This document shows positions 26,883 through 35,567 of a stretch of DNA of 64,000 nucleotides, in pieces. How positions within the stretch are numbered: position 1 is the first letter of the stretch; every line of letters starts with the position of its first letter. The position numbers and the translations under genes are program-made. The stretch comes from Rhizobium sp. SEMIA4064 (GTDB lineage Bacteria; Pseudomonadota; Alphaproteobacteria; Rhizobiales; Rhizobiaceae): positions 186,001 through 250,000 of the forward strand of contig NZ_PYJN01000016.1 in NCBI RefSeq assembly GCF_003025035.1, written 5' to 3'. The notes beneath the pieces were generated by a model that saw only the letters and a list, made by a program, of their open reading frames with translations, had not been told where the DNA came from and made no database searches.

Positions 26883-27759
26883 GGCGTTCTCCTGCCGCCT
26901 GATGATCATGATCGTGGTCGTGGCGCTCGTGCCCGTGATCGTGATGTCCGTGGTCGTGATGACCGTCATCGGCGTGGCAATCATCGGTGATCGAGCCGTC
27001 GGCATGCTGCACGCGGCCATCAGGCAGATGCGTATGGTCGTGATGATGGCTGTAGATCGCCAGCGATTGCGCCGCCCGCGTGCCGAACAGTCTCACATAT
27101 TCCGGGCTCTGTGTGACTGCCTGCGGTGTGCCGCGGCAGCAGACATGACCATTGAGGCAAACGACCGTATCCGTCGCAGCCATGACGACGTGCAGATCAT
27201 GCGAGATCAGCAGAATGCCACAGCCTTCGGAATTGCGGATCGATTTGATGAGATCGTAAAGTGCTATCTCGCCGCTGAAATCGACGCCTTGTACCGGCTC
27301 ATCCAGCACCAGCAGGTCCGGCTTGCGGGCAATGGCGCGCGCCAGCAAAGCCCGCTGGAACTCGCCACCGGAAAGATGCTGCACCTCGGCCTTGGCAAGA
27401 TGGGCGATGCCCACCGCCTCCAAAGCCGCCTTCAACTCCGCTTCAGGCAAAGGCCCGGTCAACGTCATCAAACGGTGCACGCTCAGCGGCAGGGTCCAGT
27501 CAATGGCGAGTTTCTGCGGGACATAACCAACCTTGAGCCCGGCGATACGTTCGACGCTGCCTTCATCCGGTTTCAGCACGCCGATCGCGGTCTTGGCACT
27601 GGTGGATTTGCCGGAACCATTCGGGCCGATCAGGGTGACGATTTCGCCGCGGCTCACGGAAAAATCGACGCCACGCACCAGCCAGCGACCGTCGCGACGG
27701 ACGCCGACGTCATGGAGCGACACGAGAGACCGGCTCTTATTGTCCACGGAAGAAAGCAT
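26875..27759 (-). CDS. znuC: zinc ABC transporter ATPase with His-rich tail
   Basis: 294 residues from the ATG at 27759. Walker A 'LIGPNGSGKSTSAK', Q-loop 'VGYVPQKLAI', signature 'HLSGGEFQRALLARA' and Walker B 'LLVLDEPVQGVD' are intact, and 'LLISHDLHVVMAATD' is the H-loop. ZnuC energises zinc import with ZnuB and ZnuA. The last ~35 residues are an extreme His/Asp tail ('DDGHHDHGHHDHGHERHDHD'), a probable zinc-buffering segment. It begins 100 bases from the divergent znuA. Confidence 0.95.
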   Translation of the reverse strand: MLSSVDNKSRSLVSLHDVGVRRDGRWLVRGVDFSVSRGEIVTLIGPNGSGKSTSAKTAIGVLKPDEGSVERIAGLKVGYVPQKLAIDWTLPLSVHRLMTLTGPLPEAELKAALEAVGIAHLAKAEVQHLSGGEFQRALLARAIARKPDLLVLDEPVQGVDFSGEIALYDLIKSIRNSEGCGILLISHDLHVVMAATDTVVCLNGHVCCRGTPQAVTQSPEYVRLFGTRAAQSLAIYSHHHDHTHLPDGRVQHADGSITDDCHADDGHHDHGHHDHGHERHDHDHDHQAAGERHV

Positions 27760-27799
27760 GAAATTTCCACTTGCGCTGTTGCGTCCTGCTATCGCACAC

Positions 27800-27835
27800 G
27801 TTATAGCATAACGCAATTGATGTAATAACATAACA
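27800..27835. promoter_or_regulatory. two Zur-box candidates between znuC and znuA
   Basis: GTTATAGCATAAC at 27800-27812 is a near-perfect dyad (GTTAT/ATAAC), and GTAATAACATAAC at 27822-27834 is a second, weaker one in the same phase, 22 bases apart. They match the alphaproteobacterial Zur consensus as I recall it. Both divergent znu promoters should lie here. Confidence 0.82.
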
Positions 27836-27859
27836 GAACCCATTCAAGAGCAGTATCGC

Positions 27860-28798
27860 ATGAGCCTGGCAAAGACCATCCTCCCCCTAGCCGCTTCCTT
27901 ATTCTTCGCCTCCCCTGCATTCGCCAGCGATCCGCCGGAGGTAGTTGTATCGATCAAGCCGGTTCATTCTCTCGTTGCCGCGATCATGCAAGGCGTCGGC
28001 ACGCCGGACCTGATCGTCGAAGGCGCGGCCTCGCCGCACACCTATGCGCTGAAGCCTTCGAACGCGCGGGCGCTCGAAGGCGCCAAAGTGGTTTTCTGGG
28101 TCGGTCCCGGCATGGAAGCTTTCCTGGAGAAGCCGCTTTCGGCCCTCGGCTCGAACGCCCTGGTGGTCGAACTCGATAAGGCGCCGGGCATCACCAAACT
28201 GAAATTCCGCCAGGGCGGCGCTTTCGAAGCGGATGACGACGGCGACGAACCGGCGGCAGACGCCGGAGATTCGCACGATCATGGAGCGTTCGACACCCAT
28301 CTCTGGCTCGATCCGCACAATGCCAAGGCAATGACGGCTGAGATCACCACGACATTGGTCGCAGCCGATCCCGCCAATGCCCTGACCTATGAAGCGAACC
28401 AGAAGGCGCTGGACGACAAGTTGGATGCGCTCGACACGGAAATCGCTTCGACCATCGCACCGGTCAAGAACAAGCCCTTCATCGTCTTCCACGATGCCTA
28501 TCAATATTTCGAGCGCCGTTATGGCGTGCATGTCGCGGGTTCGATCACGGTAAGCCCGGAAAGCATCCCCGGCGCGCAGCGGGTGGCGGAAATCCATAGC
28601 AAGGTCGCCGATCTCGGCGCAACTTGCGTCTTCGCCGAACCGCAATTCGAGCCGAAGCTGGTCAATGTCGTCATCGAGGGCACATCCGCCAAATCAGGCG
28701 TGCTCGATCCGGAAGCGGCAACGCTGCCGCAAGGACCGGATCTCTATTTCGACCTGATGCGCGGCATCGCCAAGTCCCTGAAGACCTGCCTCTCCTGA
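27860..28798 (+). CDS. znuA: periplasmic zinc-binding protein
   Basis: 312 residues with a signal peptide ending near 'SPAFASDP'. It is a cluster A-I metal-binding protein: 'VVVSIKPVHSLVAAIMQGVG', the first zinc His in 'GAASPHTYALKPS', the second in 'DTHLWLDPHNAKAM', and the third in 'FIVFHDAYQYFERRYG'. Between them is a short acidic/His loop ('DDDGDEPAADAGDSHDHG') typical of ZnuA. It delivers zinc to ZnuBC. It is divergent from znuC-znuB-zur and shares the Zur boxes. Confidence 0.95.
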   Translation: MSLAKTILPLAASLFFASPAFASDPPEVVVSIKPVHSLVAAIMQGVGTPDLIVEGAASPHTYALKPSNARALEGAKVVFWVGPGMEAFLEKPLSALGSNALVVELDKAPGITKLKFRQGGAFEADDDGDEPAADAGDSHDHGAFDTHLWLDPHNAKAMTAEITTTLVAADPANALTYEANQKALDDKLDALDTEIASTIAPVKNKPFIVFHDAYQYFERRYGVHVAGSITVSPESIPGAQRVAEIHSKVADLGATCVFAEPQFEPKLVNVVIEGTSAKSGVLDPEAATLPQGPDLYFDLMRGIAKSLKTCLS

Positions 28799-28868
28799 AG
28801 TGGGCCACGCGTCGACGAAGCCATGTCTCGCCCTCAAGGCTTTCGACGATAAAGGGGAAAAGACAACA

Positions 28869-28902
28869 GTATGATGCCCGCACATTGCGGGCGTGATCAT
28901 AC
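28869..28902. terminator. hairpin between znuA and the PAS gene
   Basis: Nested dyad GTATGAT-GCCCGCA-cat-TGCGGGC-gtg-ATCATAC, flanked by CAAC/GTTG. It sits between convergent genes and could end both transcripts, though no long T tract follows. Confidence 0.55.
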
Positions 28903-28930
28903 GGTTGTTGTTGGAACCAGAAACGACCGA

Positions 28931-29446
28931 TCAGGCCACCAGCATGTTCGCTGAGACAGCACCGACCTCATGCACGACAACCAGCGCCCCGATCACTTCG
29001 CCCCTCGGCTTGGTGGCGCGCAGCGGCGTCATTCGGCAATGCAAGGTCTTGTTGACATCCGTCGGACGATAGGCCGGATAGTGGCAATTGACCGTCTCGC
29101 CGGCAAAACAGGCATCCAGCTTGCTCTTGAAGCAGCCTTCGAACAATTCAGAACCGATGAATTCGGAAAGATGCCGGCCGACCAGTTCGATCGGCTTCGA
29201 CTTCAGGTATTCGGAATTGGCCGCATTGCTGTAGAGATAGCGATAGTCGCGCGTGATGACGGCGACACGATCCGGCAGGCTGTCGAGAATGACGTCGTTC
29301 AGAACATTGTCCTCGTCGAACCCGGCGCCCTCGCCTTCCTGCTCGTTCTTTCCCGTGGAAAATGCCATCAGCACTTCGGCCGCAGCCTCGCTGGCACCGC
29401 CGAAATAGCGATCGATCAGCGACGATAGCGACGCTGAGTTGCGCAT
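28931..29446 (-). CDS. PAS-domain protein
   Basis: 171 residues. After a ~50-residue acidic N-terminal part comes one PAS fold (about 50-160): 'VILDSLPDRVAVITRDYRYL', 'YSNAANSEYLKSKPIELVG', 'RHLSEFIGSELFEGCFKSKL', ending 'GEVIGALVVVHEVG'. No kinase, cyclase or HTH output domain is attached, so it is a stand-alone sensor module. Its ATG overlaps the stop of the small upstream gene (TGATG), indicating translational coupling. Confidence 0.82.
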   Translation of the reverse strand: MRNSASLSSLIDRYFGGASEAAAEVLMAFSTGKNEQEGEGAGFDEDNVLNDVILDSLPDRVAVITRDYRYLYSNAANSEYLKSKPIELVGRHLSEFIGSELFEGCFKSKLDACFAGETVNCHYPAYRPTDVNKTLHCRMTPLRATKPRGEVIGALVVVHEVGAVSANMLVA

Positions 29447-29664
29447 CACCGTGAGCGGTCATCCGATTCCTCGCGGATCAGATTGCTCATAAATTGCAAT
29501 TGCATATACATTTCGAGAAGGCTGGTGGCTTTATAAGCCAGGATCGCTGTAACGAGCGGCTCCAACTCGCGATCGAGCGAACCGACAAGTTCATCATCAC
29601 CCAGCTTGATTGCCCTTTGAATCTGGGTGCATTTCATGGAGAAGGCATGAAAGAGTGCCAGCAA
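29446..29664 (-). CDS. small protein coupled to the PAS gene
   Basis: 72 residues from a TTG at 29664, chosen because AGGAGG lies exactly six bases upstream; an in-frame GTG at 29688 and ATG at 29637 have no such site. The sequence is mostly helical ('AIKLGDDELVGSLDRELEPL', 'EMYMQLQFMSNLIREE') with no recognised family. The TGATG overlap with the PAS gene and the matching helical character suggest a partner or adaptor, which is inference. Confidence 0.6.
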   Translation of the reverse strand: MLALFHAFSMKCTQIQRAIKLGDDELVGSLDRELEPLVTAILAYKATSLLEMYMQLQFMSNLIREESDDRSR

Positions 29665-29934
29665 AATTGCCCTCCTGCCCTTGCCCACAGTTCAGCCTCG
29701 GGCCTCATCCCGACACTACTATGAACGAGGATATGCAGCCTGGCGCCCGCTATCTCACCAAGCTTTCTTGCAAATGCAATAACATGACTTACCCTCACAT
29801 TCAATCCTGGCGAACTGAAGTTCTCGGAAAAGGCGAATTTTTCGAAAGGCAGGGCTTACCGAAGGTCAAATTTTGAGCCTTTTCGGACTTTAGATGGCTC
29901 ATTCTGCTACGAATTGTTTTATTTAAGTGATTTC
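29665..29934. other. intergenic region, no gene seen
   Basis: 270 moderately AT-rich bases between lpxXL and the small coupled gene. It should contain the promoter of the PAS unit on the minus strand. I see no convincing open frame, hairpin or operator. Confidence 0.5.
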
Positions 29935-30867
29935 TTAGAAAAGGGTCTTCTTGATATTCCAGCGGTCATGATACCAGAGCCATTGCTCGGGATATTCCCT
30001 CACCCAGCTCTCTACCTTGTCGTTCAGAAGCTGTGCCGTAGCCGGCAGATCGAGATTGCCGCGCTCATCGCGGGGCATCTCCAGCCTCGGTTCTATTTCC
30101 AGCCGATAGCGATTATCGGGCAACCGAATGCAACGAGCCGGATAGACCTCGCAATTGAACTGACGAACCAGTTTCGGCAGCAAGGGATTGGTCTTGACGT
30201 CGCGACCGAAGAACTTCGTCCTCAGTCCCTTGCGAAACTTCTGATCGACCAGCACGCCAACCCCGCCGCCGGCTTCCAATTGCCTAGCTAGGGTGAAAGA
30301 CGATCCTGCATGCGAGGGTACGAGATTGCCCATGCGCTTGGCGCGAAAGTCGAAAACCTTATCTGCCACATAGGGATTGTTCGGCGGTCGAAAGAGCACA
30401 GTGACCTTCAGCCCGAAGGCTGCACCGGCGACCGGCAGCAATTCGAAATTCCCCGTATGTCCGGTAAAGACGATGAATGGCCGCGGATTTTCCCTGAGGT
30501 CGAGAAAGATCGGAATGCCGGATACCTCGATGCGGCCCGGCTCCTCGCTGAACGGATCAAAATCGAACAGCCGATCGAGAAAGACATACTCCGCCGCCAG
30601 CCGCCCCATATTGCCCCAGCTTGCCAGGGCGATCTCGGCGATCTCCGCCTCGCTCTTTTCAGGAAAAGCGTTGCGTAGATTGGTCAGCATCAGCTTGTGC
30701 CGGCGCATGCGCGGCCCGATTTTCCGGGTCAGCCAGTCGGCGAATCTGATGCCGCCATCGGCGGGAAATAGCTTCAGGAAATTCAGGAAACCGAAGATGA
30801 TCTGCGCGATCAACCATTGGCGGAAATGCCGGACGGCAAGCACGATCCGGGTGATGACGAGCTTCAC
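29935..30867 (-). CDS. lpxXL: very-long-chain acyltransferase for lipid A
   Basis: 310 residues from a GTG at 30867. It is an LpxL/HtrB-type acyltransferase: one N-terminal hydrophobic helix ('RQWLIAQIIFGFLNFLKLF'), the catalytic H-x4-E motif in 'VFTGHTGNFELLPVAG', then 'VTVLFRPPNNP' and 'GVGVLVDQKF'. In rhizobia LpxXL transfers 27-hydroxyoctacosanoate from AcpXL to lipid A at the inner membrane. It is the last gene of the six-gene acpXL cluster, starting six bases after the stop of the dehydrogenase gene. The last gene position agrees with Rhizobium leguminosarum. Confidence 0.93.
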   Translation of the reverse strand: MKLVITRIVLAVRHFRQWLIAQIIFGFLNFLKLFPADGGIRFADWLTRKIGPRMRRHKLMLTNLRNAFPEKSEAEIAEIALASWGNMGRLAAEYVFLDRLFDFDPFSEEPGRIEVSGIPIFLDLRENPRPFIVFTGHTGNFELLPVAGAAFGLKVTVLFRPPNNPYVADKVFDFRAKRMGNLVPSHAGSSFTLARQLEAGGGVGVLVDQKFRKGLRTKFFGRDVKTNPLLPKLVRQFNCEVYPARCIRLPDNRYRLEIEPRLEMPRDERGNLDLPATAQLLNDKVESWVREYPEQWLWYHDRWNIKKTLF

Positions 30868-30872
30868 GCCGG

Positions 30873-31901
30873 TCAATCCATCTTGAGGATGATCTTGCCG
30901 AAGATCTGGCGCGATTCCATCCGCTCCAGCGCCCGGTCTATATCGCTGAAGCTTACTTCGGTGTCGATGACCGGATGCACCAGCCCGCGCGCCATCTTCT
31001 GCATGGCATTCGCCATATTCTCCATGCGGCAGCCGAAGGAGCCGAGCAGCTTTAGCTGCTGCTGGAACAGCATCATCAGGTTCATGTCGGTGGAAACACC
31101 CGAGGTCGAGCCGCAGGTGACCAGACGCCCACCACGCTTCATGCACAGCATCGAGCCGGCCCAGGTGTCCTTGCCGACATGTTCGAAGACGACGTCGACG
31201 CCCTTCTTCTTGGTCAGCTTGCGCACCACGCCTTCGAAGCGATCCGTGCGGTAATTGATGACATGGTCTGCACCAAGCGCCTTGGCCTTCTCGATCTTGT
31301 CGTCGGAACCGACGGTAGTGATGACCGTGCAGCCGATCTTTTTGGCAAGCTGGATTGCCGCCGTGCCGATACCGGAGCCGCCGGCATGGACGAGGATCGT
31401 TTCGCCCGGCTCCAGCTTAGCGTTGTCGAACAGCATATGCTCGACCGTGCCGAAGGTGACGGGTGCCAGTGCCGCGCCGATTGCGTCAACCCCGGGAGGC
31501 GCCGGAACCAGCAGGCGTGCCGGCAGATTGACCTTCTCCTGCGCGAAACCGTCGAGATGGAAACCATGCACGCCGCCGACATGTTCGCAGAGATTGTCAC
31601 GGCCTTCGCTGCAGTGACGGCAGAGACCGCAGGTGCGCGCACCGTAGATCGAGACGAGCTGGCCTGGCAGCACGTTGGCGACACCCGGTCCGATCGCTTC
31701 GACGACACCGGCTGCTTCCGCGCCGATCACGAGCGGCATCTTGCGCTTGGCGAACGCCATACCGCGCCAACCCCAGACATCGATGTGATTGAGGGCGACC
31801 GCCTTGACGCGCAGGGTCACCTCACCCGCGCCCGGAGCGTCTGGCTCCGGCAGATCGGTGATCTCAAGTTTGCGGTCGTCGATCAATTGCAAAGCGCGCA
31901 T
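30873..31901 (-). CDS. adh2XL: zinc-binding MDR dehydrogenase of the VLCFA cluster
   Basis: 342 residues of the medium-chain dehydrogenase/reductase family. Structural zinc cysteines are in 'ARTCGLCRHCSEGRDNLCEH', the catalytic-domain region is 'AVALNHIDVWGWRG', and the nucleotide-binding glycine motif is 'VHAGGSGIGTAAIQLAKK'. In this cluster it may serve as an enoyl or hydroxyacyl reductase during very-long-chain acyl synthesis; that activity is inferred from position. It lies between fabF1XL and lpxXL on the same strand. Confidence 0.9.
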   Translation of the reverse strand: MRALQLIDDRKLEITDLPEPDAPGAGEVTLRVKAVALNHIDVWGWRGMAFAKRKMPLVIGAEAAGVVEAIGPGVANVLPGQLVSIYGARTCGLCRHCSEGRDNLCEHVGGVHGFHLDGFAQEKVNLPARLLVPAPPGVDAIGAALAPVTFGTVEHMLFDNAKLEPGETILVHAGGSGIGTAAIQLAKKIGCTVITTVGSDDKIEKAKALGADHVINYRTDRFEGVVRKLTKKKGVDVVFEHVGKDTWAGSMLCMKRGGRLVTCGSTSGVSTDMNLMMLFQQQLKLLGSFGCRMENMANAMQKMARGLVHPVIDTEVSFSDIDRALERMESRQIFGKIILKMD

Positions 31902-31955
31902 GGCAAAATCCCCCGCCCCTCGGGCGCAGTAATGTCTTTTTGTTCGAAGGTCCGA

Positions 31956-33242
31956 TTAAGCCGGTTCAAGCGCCATGACAAGGCTGGCGTTCTGTCCGCC
32001 GAACCCGAAGGAGTTCGAAAGAATGGCGCCTACCTGCTTTTCGCGCTTCTTGTTCGGCACGACGTCGAGAATGATCGACGGATCGGGATTGTTATAGTTG
32101 ATGGTCGGCGGCAGCGTGCCGGTCAGCATGGTCTGCAGCGAGAACACTGCTTCGACCGCGCCGGCGGCGGTCAGCGTATGGCCGATCATCGACTTGTTCG
32201 ACGATACCGGGATCATCGGCAGTCGATCGCCGAAAACGGCGGACATCGCCCCGTATTCCATCTTGTCGTTTTCCGGCGTCGACGTGCCGTGCGCGTTGAT
32301 ATAGCCGATATCGGTCTCGGCCATACCCGCATCGGCAAGAGCCGCGCGGATCGTCGCGATCGCCGGGCCGCCGTCCGGCGACGAGCGGGTGCGATGGAAG
32401 GAATCCGCCTTGTCGCCGGCGCCCTTCATGATGCCGAGGATCTTAGCGCCACGGGCAACTGCGGATTCTAGTGATTCTAACACCAGCGTTGCGGCACCTT
32501 CCGCGATCACGAAGCCGTCGCGGTCCTTGCTGAAGGGTTTGGATGCCTTGGTCGGCGGGTCGTTCTGTGTCGACAGCGCCGACAGCAGCGAAAAGCGGAT
32601 CAACGCCTCGGCACTGAGCGATCCATCGGTCGCAACCGTCAGCGCCCGCGTGGTGCGGCCCTGGCGGATTGCCTCGATGCCGAGCTGGATCGCGGTGACA
32701 CCAGATGCGCAGGCGGTCGACAGGGTTACCGGCAGGCCGCGCGTGCCGAAGCGGTCGGCAAGACGCTCTGAAATGGCGCCGAACAGGGCCGCCTCGTGGA
32801 AAACCGGATCGGGACGCTCATGCATCGCCGCGAGAAAACGCTCATAGGCATCGCCCGGATGATCTGCCGGCGGCGAACGGTCGGCCAACTCGAAGCGCGC
32901 GCTCCATTCCGGCTCGATCGGCGGTGCGGCGAGGAACAGCGGCCCGTTGAAATCACCGGAAATGCCGGCCTGCGCGAGCGCCTCGATCGTGGTCTCGCGA
33001 GCAAAGGCATAGGAGCGCTCGACGGCGTTCGGTGCAGGGATCTCGATGAAATCCACCGTACCGGCAATGCGTGTCGAAAGGCCGTCGGTCGGGAAGCGCG
33101 TGATGCCGTGGATACCGGACGTGCCCGAAGAAAGCGCGTTCCAATTATCCTGCAGCCCTTGGCCGAGCGACGTGATGATGCCCATGCCGGTGACGGCGAC
33201 GATCGGGCGGCCGAGATGATCCTTATAGGCGGATGCGGTCAT
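31956..33242 (-). CDS. fabF1XL: beta-ketoacyl-ACP synthase, active member
   Basis: 428 residues, thiolase-fold KAS II type. The catalytic Cys is in 'TLSTACASGVTAIQLG' and the two histidines are in 'INAHGTSTPENDKME' and 'SSNKSMIGHTLTAAGA'; 'NSFGFGGQNASLV' closes the fold. It should condense malonyl units onto AcpXL-bound acyl chains in making the C28 hydroxy-acid of lipid A. It is preceded, 12 bases away, by a Cys-less paralogue, suggesting a heterodimer. Confidence 0.93.
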   Translation of the reverse strand: MTASAYKDHLGRPIVAVTGMGIITSLGQGLQDNWNALSSGTSGIHGITRFPTDGLSTRIAGTVDFIEIPAPNAVERSYAFARETTIEALAQAGISGDFNGPLFLAAPPIEPEWSARFELADRSPPADHPGDAYERFLAAMHERPDPVFHEAALFGAISERLADRFGTRGLPVTLSTACASGVTAIQLGIEAIRQGRTTRALTVATDGSLSAEALIRFSLLSALSTQNDPPTKASKPFSKDRDGFVIAEGAATLVLESLESAVARGAKILGIMKGAGDKADSFHRTRSSPDGGPAIATIRAALADAGMAETDIGYINAHGTSTPENDKMEYGAMSAVFGDRLPMIPVSSNKSMIGHTLTAAGAVEAVFSLQTMLTGTLPPTINYNNPDPSIILDVVPNKKREKQVGAILSNSFGFGGQNASLVMALEPA

Positions 33243-33254
33243 GATCCTAACTCC

Positions 33255-34460
33255 TCACGCTTCGGCGGAAATTACGGCGACGCCTTCGCCGCGCGCATGC
33301 CCGACGGTCGTCACGACTGCTTTGCGCGCGCCGGCATTCATCGGCTTTTCATGCGTTGCGTCGAACGGCGGCACCTTGGCCTTGTTGGCGACCGCTAGAG
33401 CGGCAAAAGCAAGCCCGAGCGGAAACTGGCTTTCAAGCCCGTGGCCGGAAACCCCGGCATAACCGCGAATGGCCGATGCCGGCAACTGCGTTTCCAGTAC
33501 GGCCTTCTCGCGCGTCGCGAGATCCGGGATTGCCGTCGTTCCGCTGAAGATGACAGTGCTTTCGGCCTCAGCATCCTTGGCAGGCGCCAGCAGGCGCTCC
33601 AGCCGCGCCTCGAACTTGCCGCCATCGCGATTGCCGCGATCGCCTTCGATGGCGTCGATGGTTGCATAGATGCGCGCGCCGCGGCCTTCGGCATGGGCGC
33701 GCGATTCAAGCACGAGGAAAGCGCTGAGCGAACCCATGATCATGCCGCCGCCGTCTTCCGGCTTGCGGGACCAAAGCGGATGCCAGTCGCCGATCGCATG
33801 CGCATTCACGGCTTCGATGAGCAACATCATGTCCTGGCGTTCGGCCGAAAACGCGCCGCCGACCAATGCATGGCTCGATTCGCCCGACTTGATACGATGG
33901 AATGCAGTTTCGACGGCCGAGATACCGGAAGCTTCCTCGCCCATGAAGGTGCGCGACGAACCCGTGACCTTGTGGACGATGGAGATATTGCCGGCGAGCA
34001 GATTTGAAAGCTGAGCCAGGAACAGCGTCGGACGGAGCTCGGTCGTCAGCTTCTCGTTCAGAAGTAATTCGCGATCGTTGCGCTTCAGGCCTTCGTCAAC
34101 GATCAAGGTATCGACATTGATATCGCGCTCGCCGCCGCCCGCCGCAACGATCATGTCCATGCTGCCGCAAGCATCGAGATCGTCCTTGAAGCCTGCATCA
34201 TCCAGTGCCAGACCGGCTGTGAAGACGCCGATGCGCTGCCAGTTTTCCATCTGGCGCTGATCGCCACGCTTCGGGATCTGCTGCGACCAGTCGATCTCCG
34301 GCAGCGGATGCACGGGATAGGGCTTGAATTTCTCGGTTTCGACGATGGTCGGCGGCGCCTTGTCCGATGTCAGCAGGGCGACATGCGCTTCCTTGCCGAC
34401 ACCCTGACAGGTAACGATGCCGATACCCGTGATCACCACATCATTCTGAGCCTTGCTCAT
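33255..34460 (-). CDS. fabF2XL: beta-ketoacyl synthase paralogue lacking active Cys
   Basis: 401 residues with the KAS fold ('DVVITGIGIVTCQGVGKEAH', 'GGAFSAERQDMMLLIE') but a damaged active site. Where the nucleophile is expected the sequence is 'SSRTFMGEEASGISAVE', aligning Glu with Cys; the first catalytic histidine region reads 'IFSGTTAIPD' without His, and only 'AGVSGHGLESQFPLG' retains a His. This resembles chain-length factors that pair with an active ketosynthase. It probably pairs with FabF1XL. Confidence 0.88.
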   Translation of the reverse strand: MSKAQNDVVITGIGIVTCQGVGKEAHVALLTSDKAPPTIVETEKFKPYPVHPLPEIDWSQQIPKRGDQRQMENWQRIGVFTAGLALDDAGFKDDLDACGSMDMIVAAGGGERDINVDTLIVDEGLKRNDRELLLNEKLTTELRPTLFLAQLSNLLAGNISIVHKVTGSSRTFMGEEASGISAVETAFHRIKSGESSHALVGGAFSAERQDMMLLIEAVNAHAIGDWHPLWSRKPEDGGGMIMGSLSAFLVLESRAHAEGRGARIYATIDAIEGDRGNRDGGKFEARLERLLAPAKDAEAESTVIFSGTTAIPDLATREKAVLETQLPASAIRGYAGVSGHGLESQFPLGLAFAALAVANKAKVPPFDATHEKPMNAGARKAVVTTVGHARGEGVAVISAEA

Positions 34461-34503
34461 TCATCAATCCTCTTAGAATGCGGCGCCATGCAAGCCGGAA
34501 ACG

Positions 34504-34977
34504 TCAGCCATTGGCGGCGATGGCGTCGAGAAGCCCGACCTCACCTGCCCGCTTGCGCACGATATCGGCGAGCGGCACCTCATTAAACGGCATGGTGCGC
34601 AGCTTCAACTGCGCATCGCAGATCTTCTTGCCGGCGATCGTGATCCGCGCTTTTGTCACTGCAAAGCCCGAGCCGTCATGCTCCAATTCCGCCTCAATGT
34701 CGAGTTCGGCTTCCGGTTCGACGAAGGTGCGCATCTTGGCGCCGTCGACCGACATCAGGAATGGCATATAGGCGAATTTCGTTGCCGCAAGCACCAGCAT
34801 GCCCGACGCCTGCGCCATGGTCTCGATCAGAAGGACACCGGGAACGAGCGGCATGCCCGGAAAGTGACCTTCGAAAACGGGGCTCTTCGCCGGGACGACC
34901 GAATGCGCCTTCAAAAGGCCCTTGGACAGATCGACCGAATCGACCCGGTCAATCATCTGGAAATATTCCAGCAGCAT
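34504..34977 (-). CDS. fabZXL: 3-hydroxyacyl-ACP dehydratase, FabZ-like
   Basis: 157 residues from an ATG at 34977, preceded by GGAGG at five bases. It is a hotdog-fold dehydratase: the catalytic His is in 'VFEGHFPGMPLVPGVLLIE', followed by 'TMAQASGMLVLA' with Gln/Glu positions typical of FabZ. It should dehydrate 3-hydroxyacyl-AcpXL in each elongation round. It lies between acpXL and fabF2XL in the lipid A cluster. Confidence 0.92.
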   Translation of the reverse strand: MLLEYFQMIDRVDSVDLSKGLLKAHSVVPAKSPVFEGHFPGMPLVPGVLLIETMAQASGMLVLAATKFAYMPFLMSVDGAKMRTFVEPEAELDIEAELEHDGSGFAVTKARITIAGKKICDAQLKLRTMPFNEVPLADIVRKRAGEVGLLDAIAANG

Positions 34978-35098
34978 CAATGCCTCCGATCCGACCCGGT
35001 GAGCAATATGGCGCGGGCAGGATACGATAGTTAAGAATGAAACCGCCCGGCCGCCATATTCAGGGGCGGCTGGGCGTCAAAAAAAGCAAGAACGTTGC

Positions 35099-35377
35099 TC
35101 AGCCCTTGGCGGCGCGCAATTCGTCGATCTTGGCACAGAGATTCTTGAGGACAAAATATTCCTCGGTCGAAACCTTGCCTTCGTTGACTTCCTGCGTCCA
35201 CTGTTCCAGCGGAATCTTGATGCCGAATTCCTTGTCGATGGCAAAAACGATGTCCAGGAAGTCGAGGCTGTCGATGCCGAGGTCGTCGATCGTGTGGCTC
35301 TCTGGGGTGATCGTTTCACGGTCGATTTCGCTTGTTTCAGCGATGATGTCGGCAACTTTGTCGAATGTAGCAGTCAC
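35099..35377 (-). CDS. acpXL: acyl carrier protein for very-long-chain acyl groups
   Basis: 92 residues from a GTG at 35377, which has AGAGG seven bases upstream and gives the known-style N-terminus '[14 protein letters not shown]'; an ATG two codons earlier touches the ribosome site itself. The phosphopantetheine serine (about Ser37) is in '[18 protein letters not shown]'. AcpXL carries the growing C28 chain to LpxXL. First gene of the cluster; the promoter should lie in the ~190 bases before the L,D-transpeptidase stop. Confidence 0.95.
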
Positions 35378-35567
35378 GCCCATACCTCTTGAAATGATAA
35401 TTCAACCCTCCTCATAGGGAAATCCATTCCAAAAGCCAATGGTTTCCACCTGAGACTCCAGTAATTTGACGGAGCACTGTTGCCTAAACAGCAAAAATAC
35501 TTCCATTGCGCAATTGCAGGAATAGAGCGCGACATGCGAGCAAGATACGGCGGTATTGCGGCGGCGA

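Noticed and set aside
26883..27020. Upstream extension of the znuB frame giving a Thr/Ile-rich leader
   Set aside because: It is the alternate reading of the His-codon-rich end of znuC; a good ribosome site and standard N-terminus exist at 26882.
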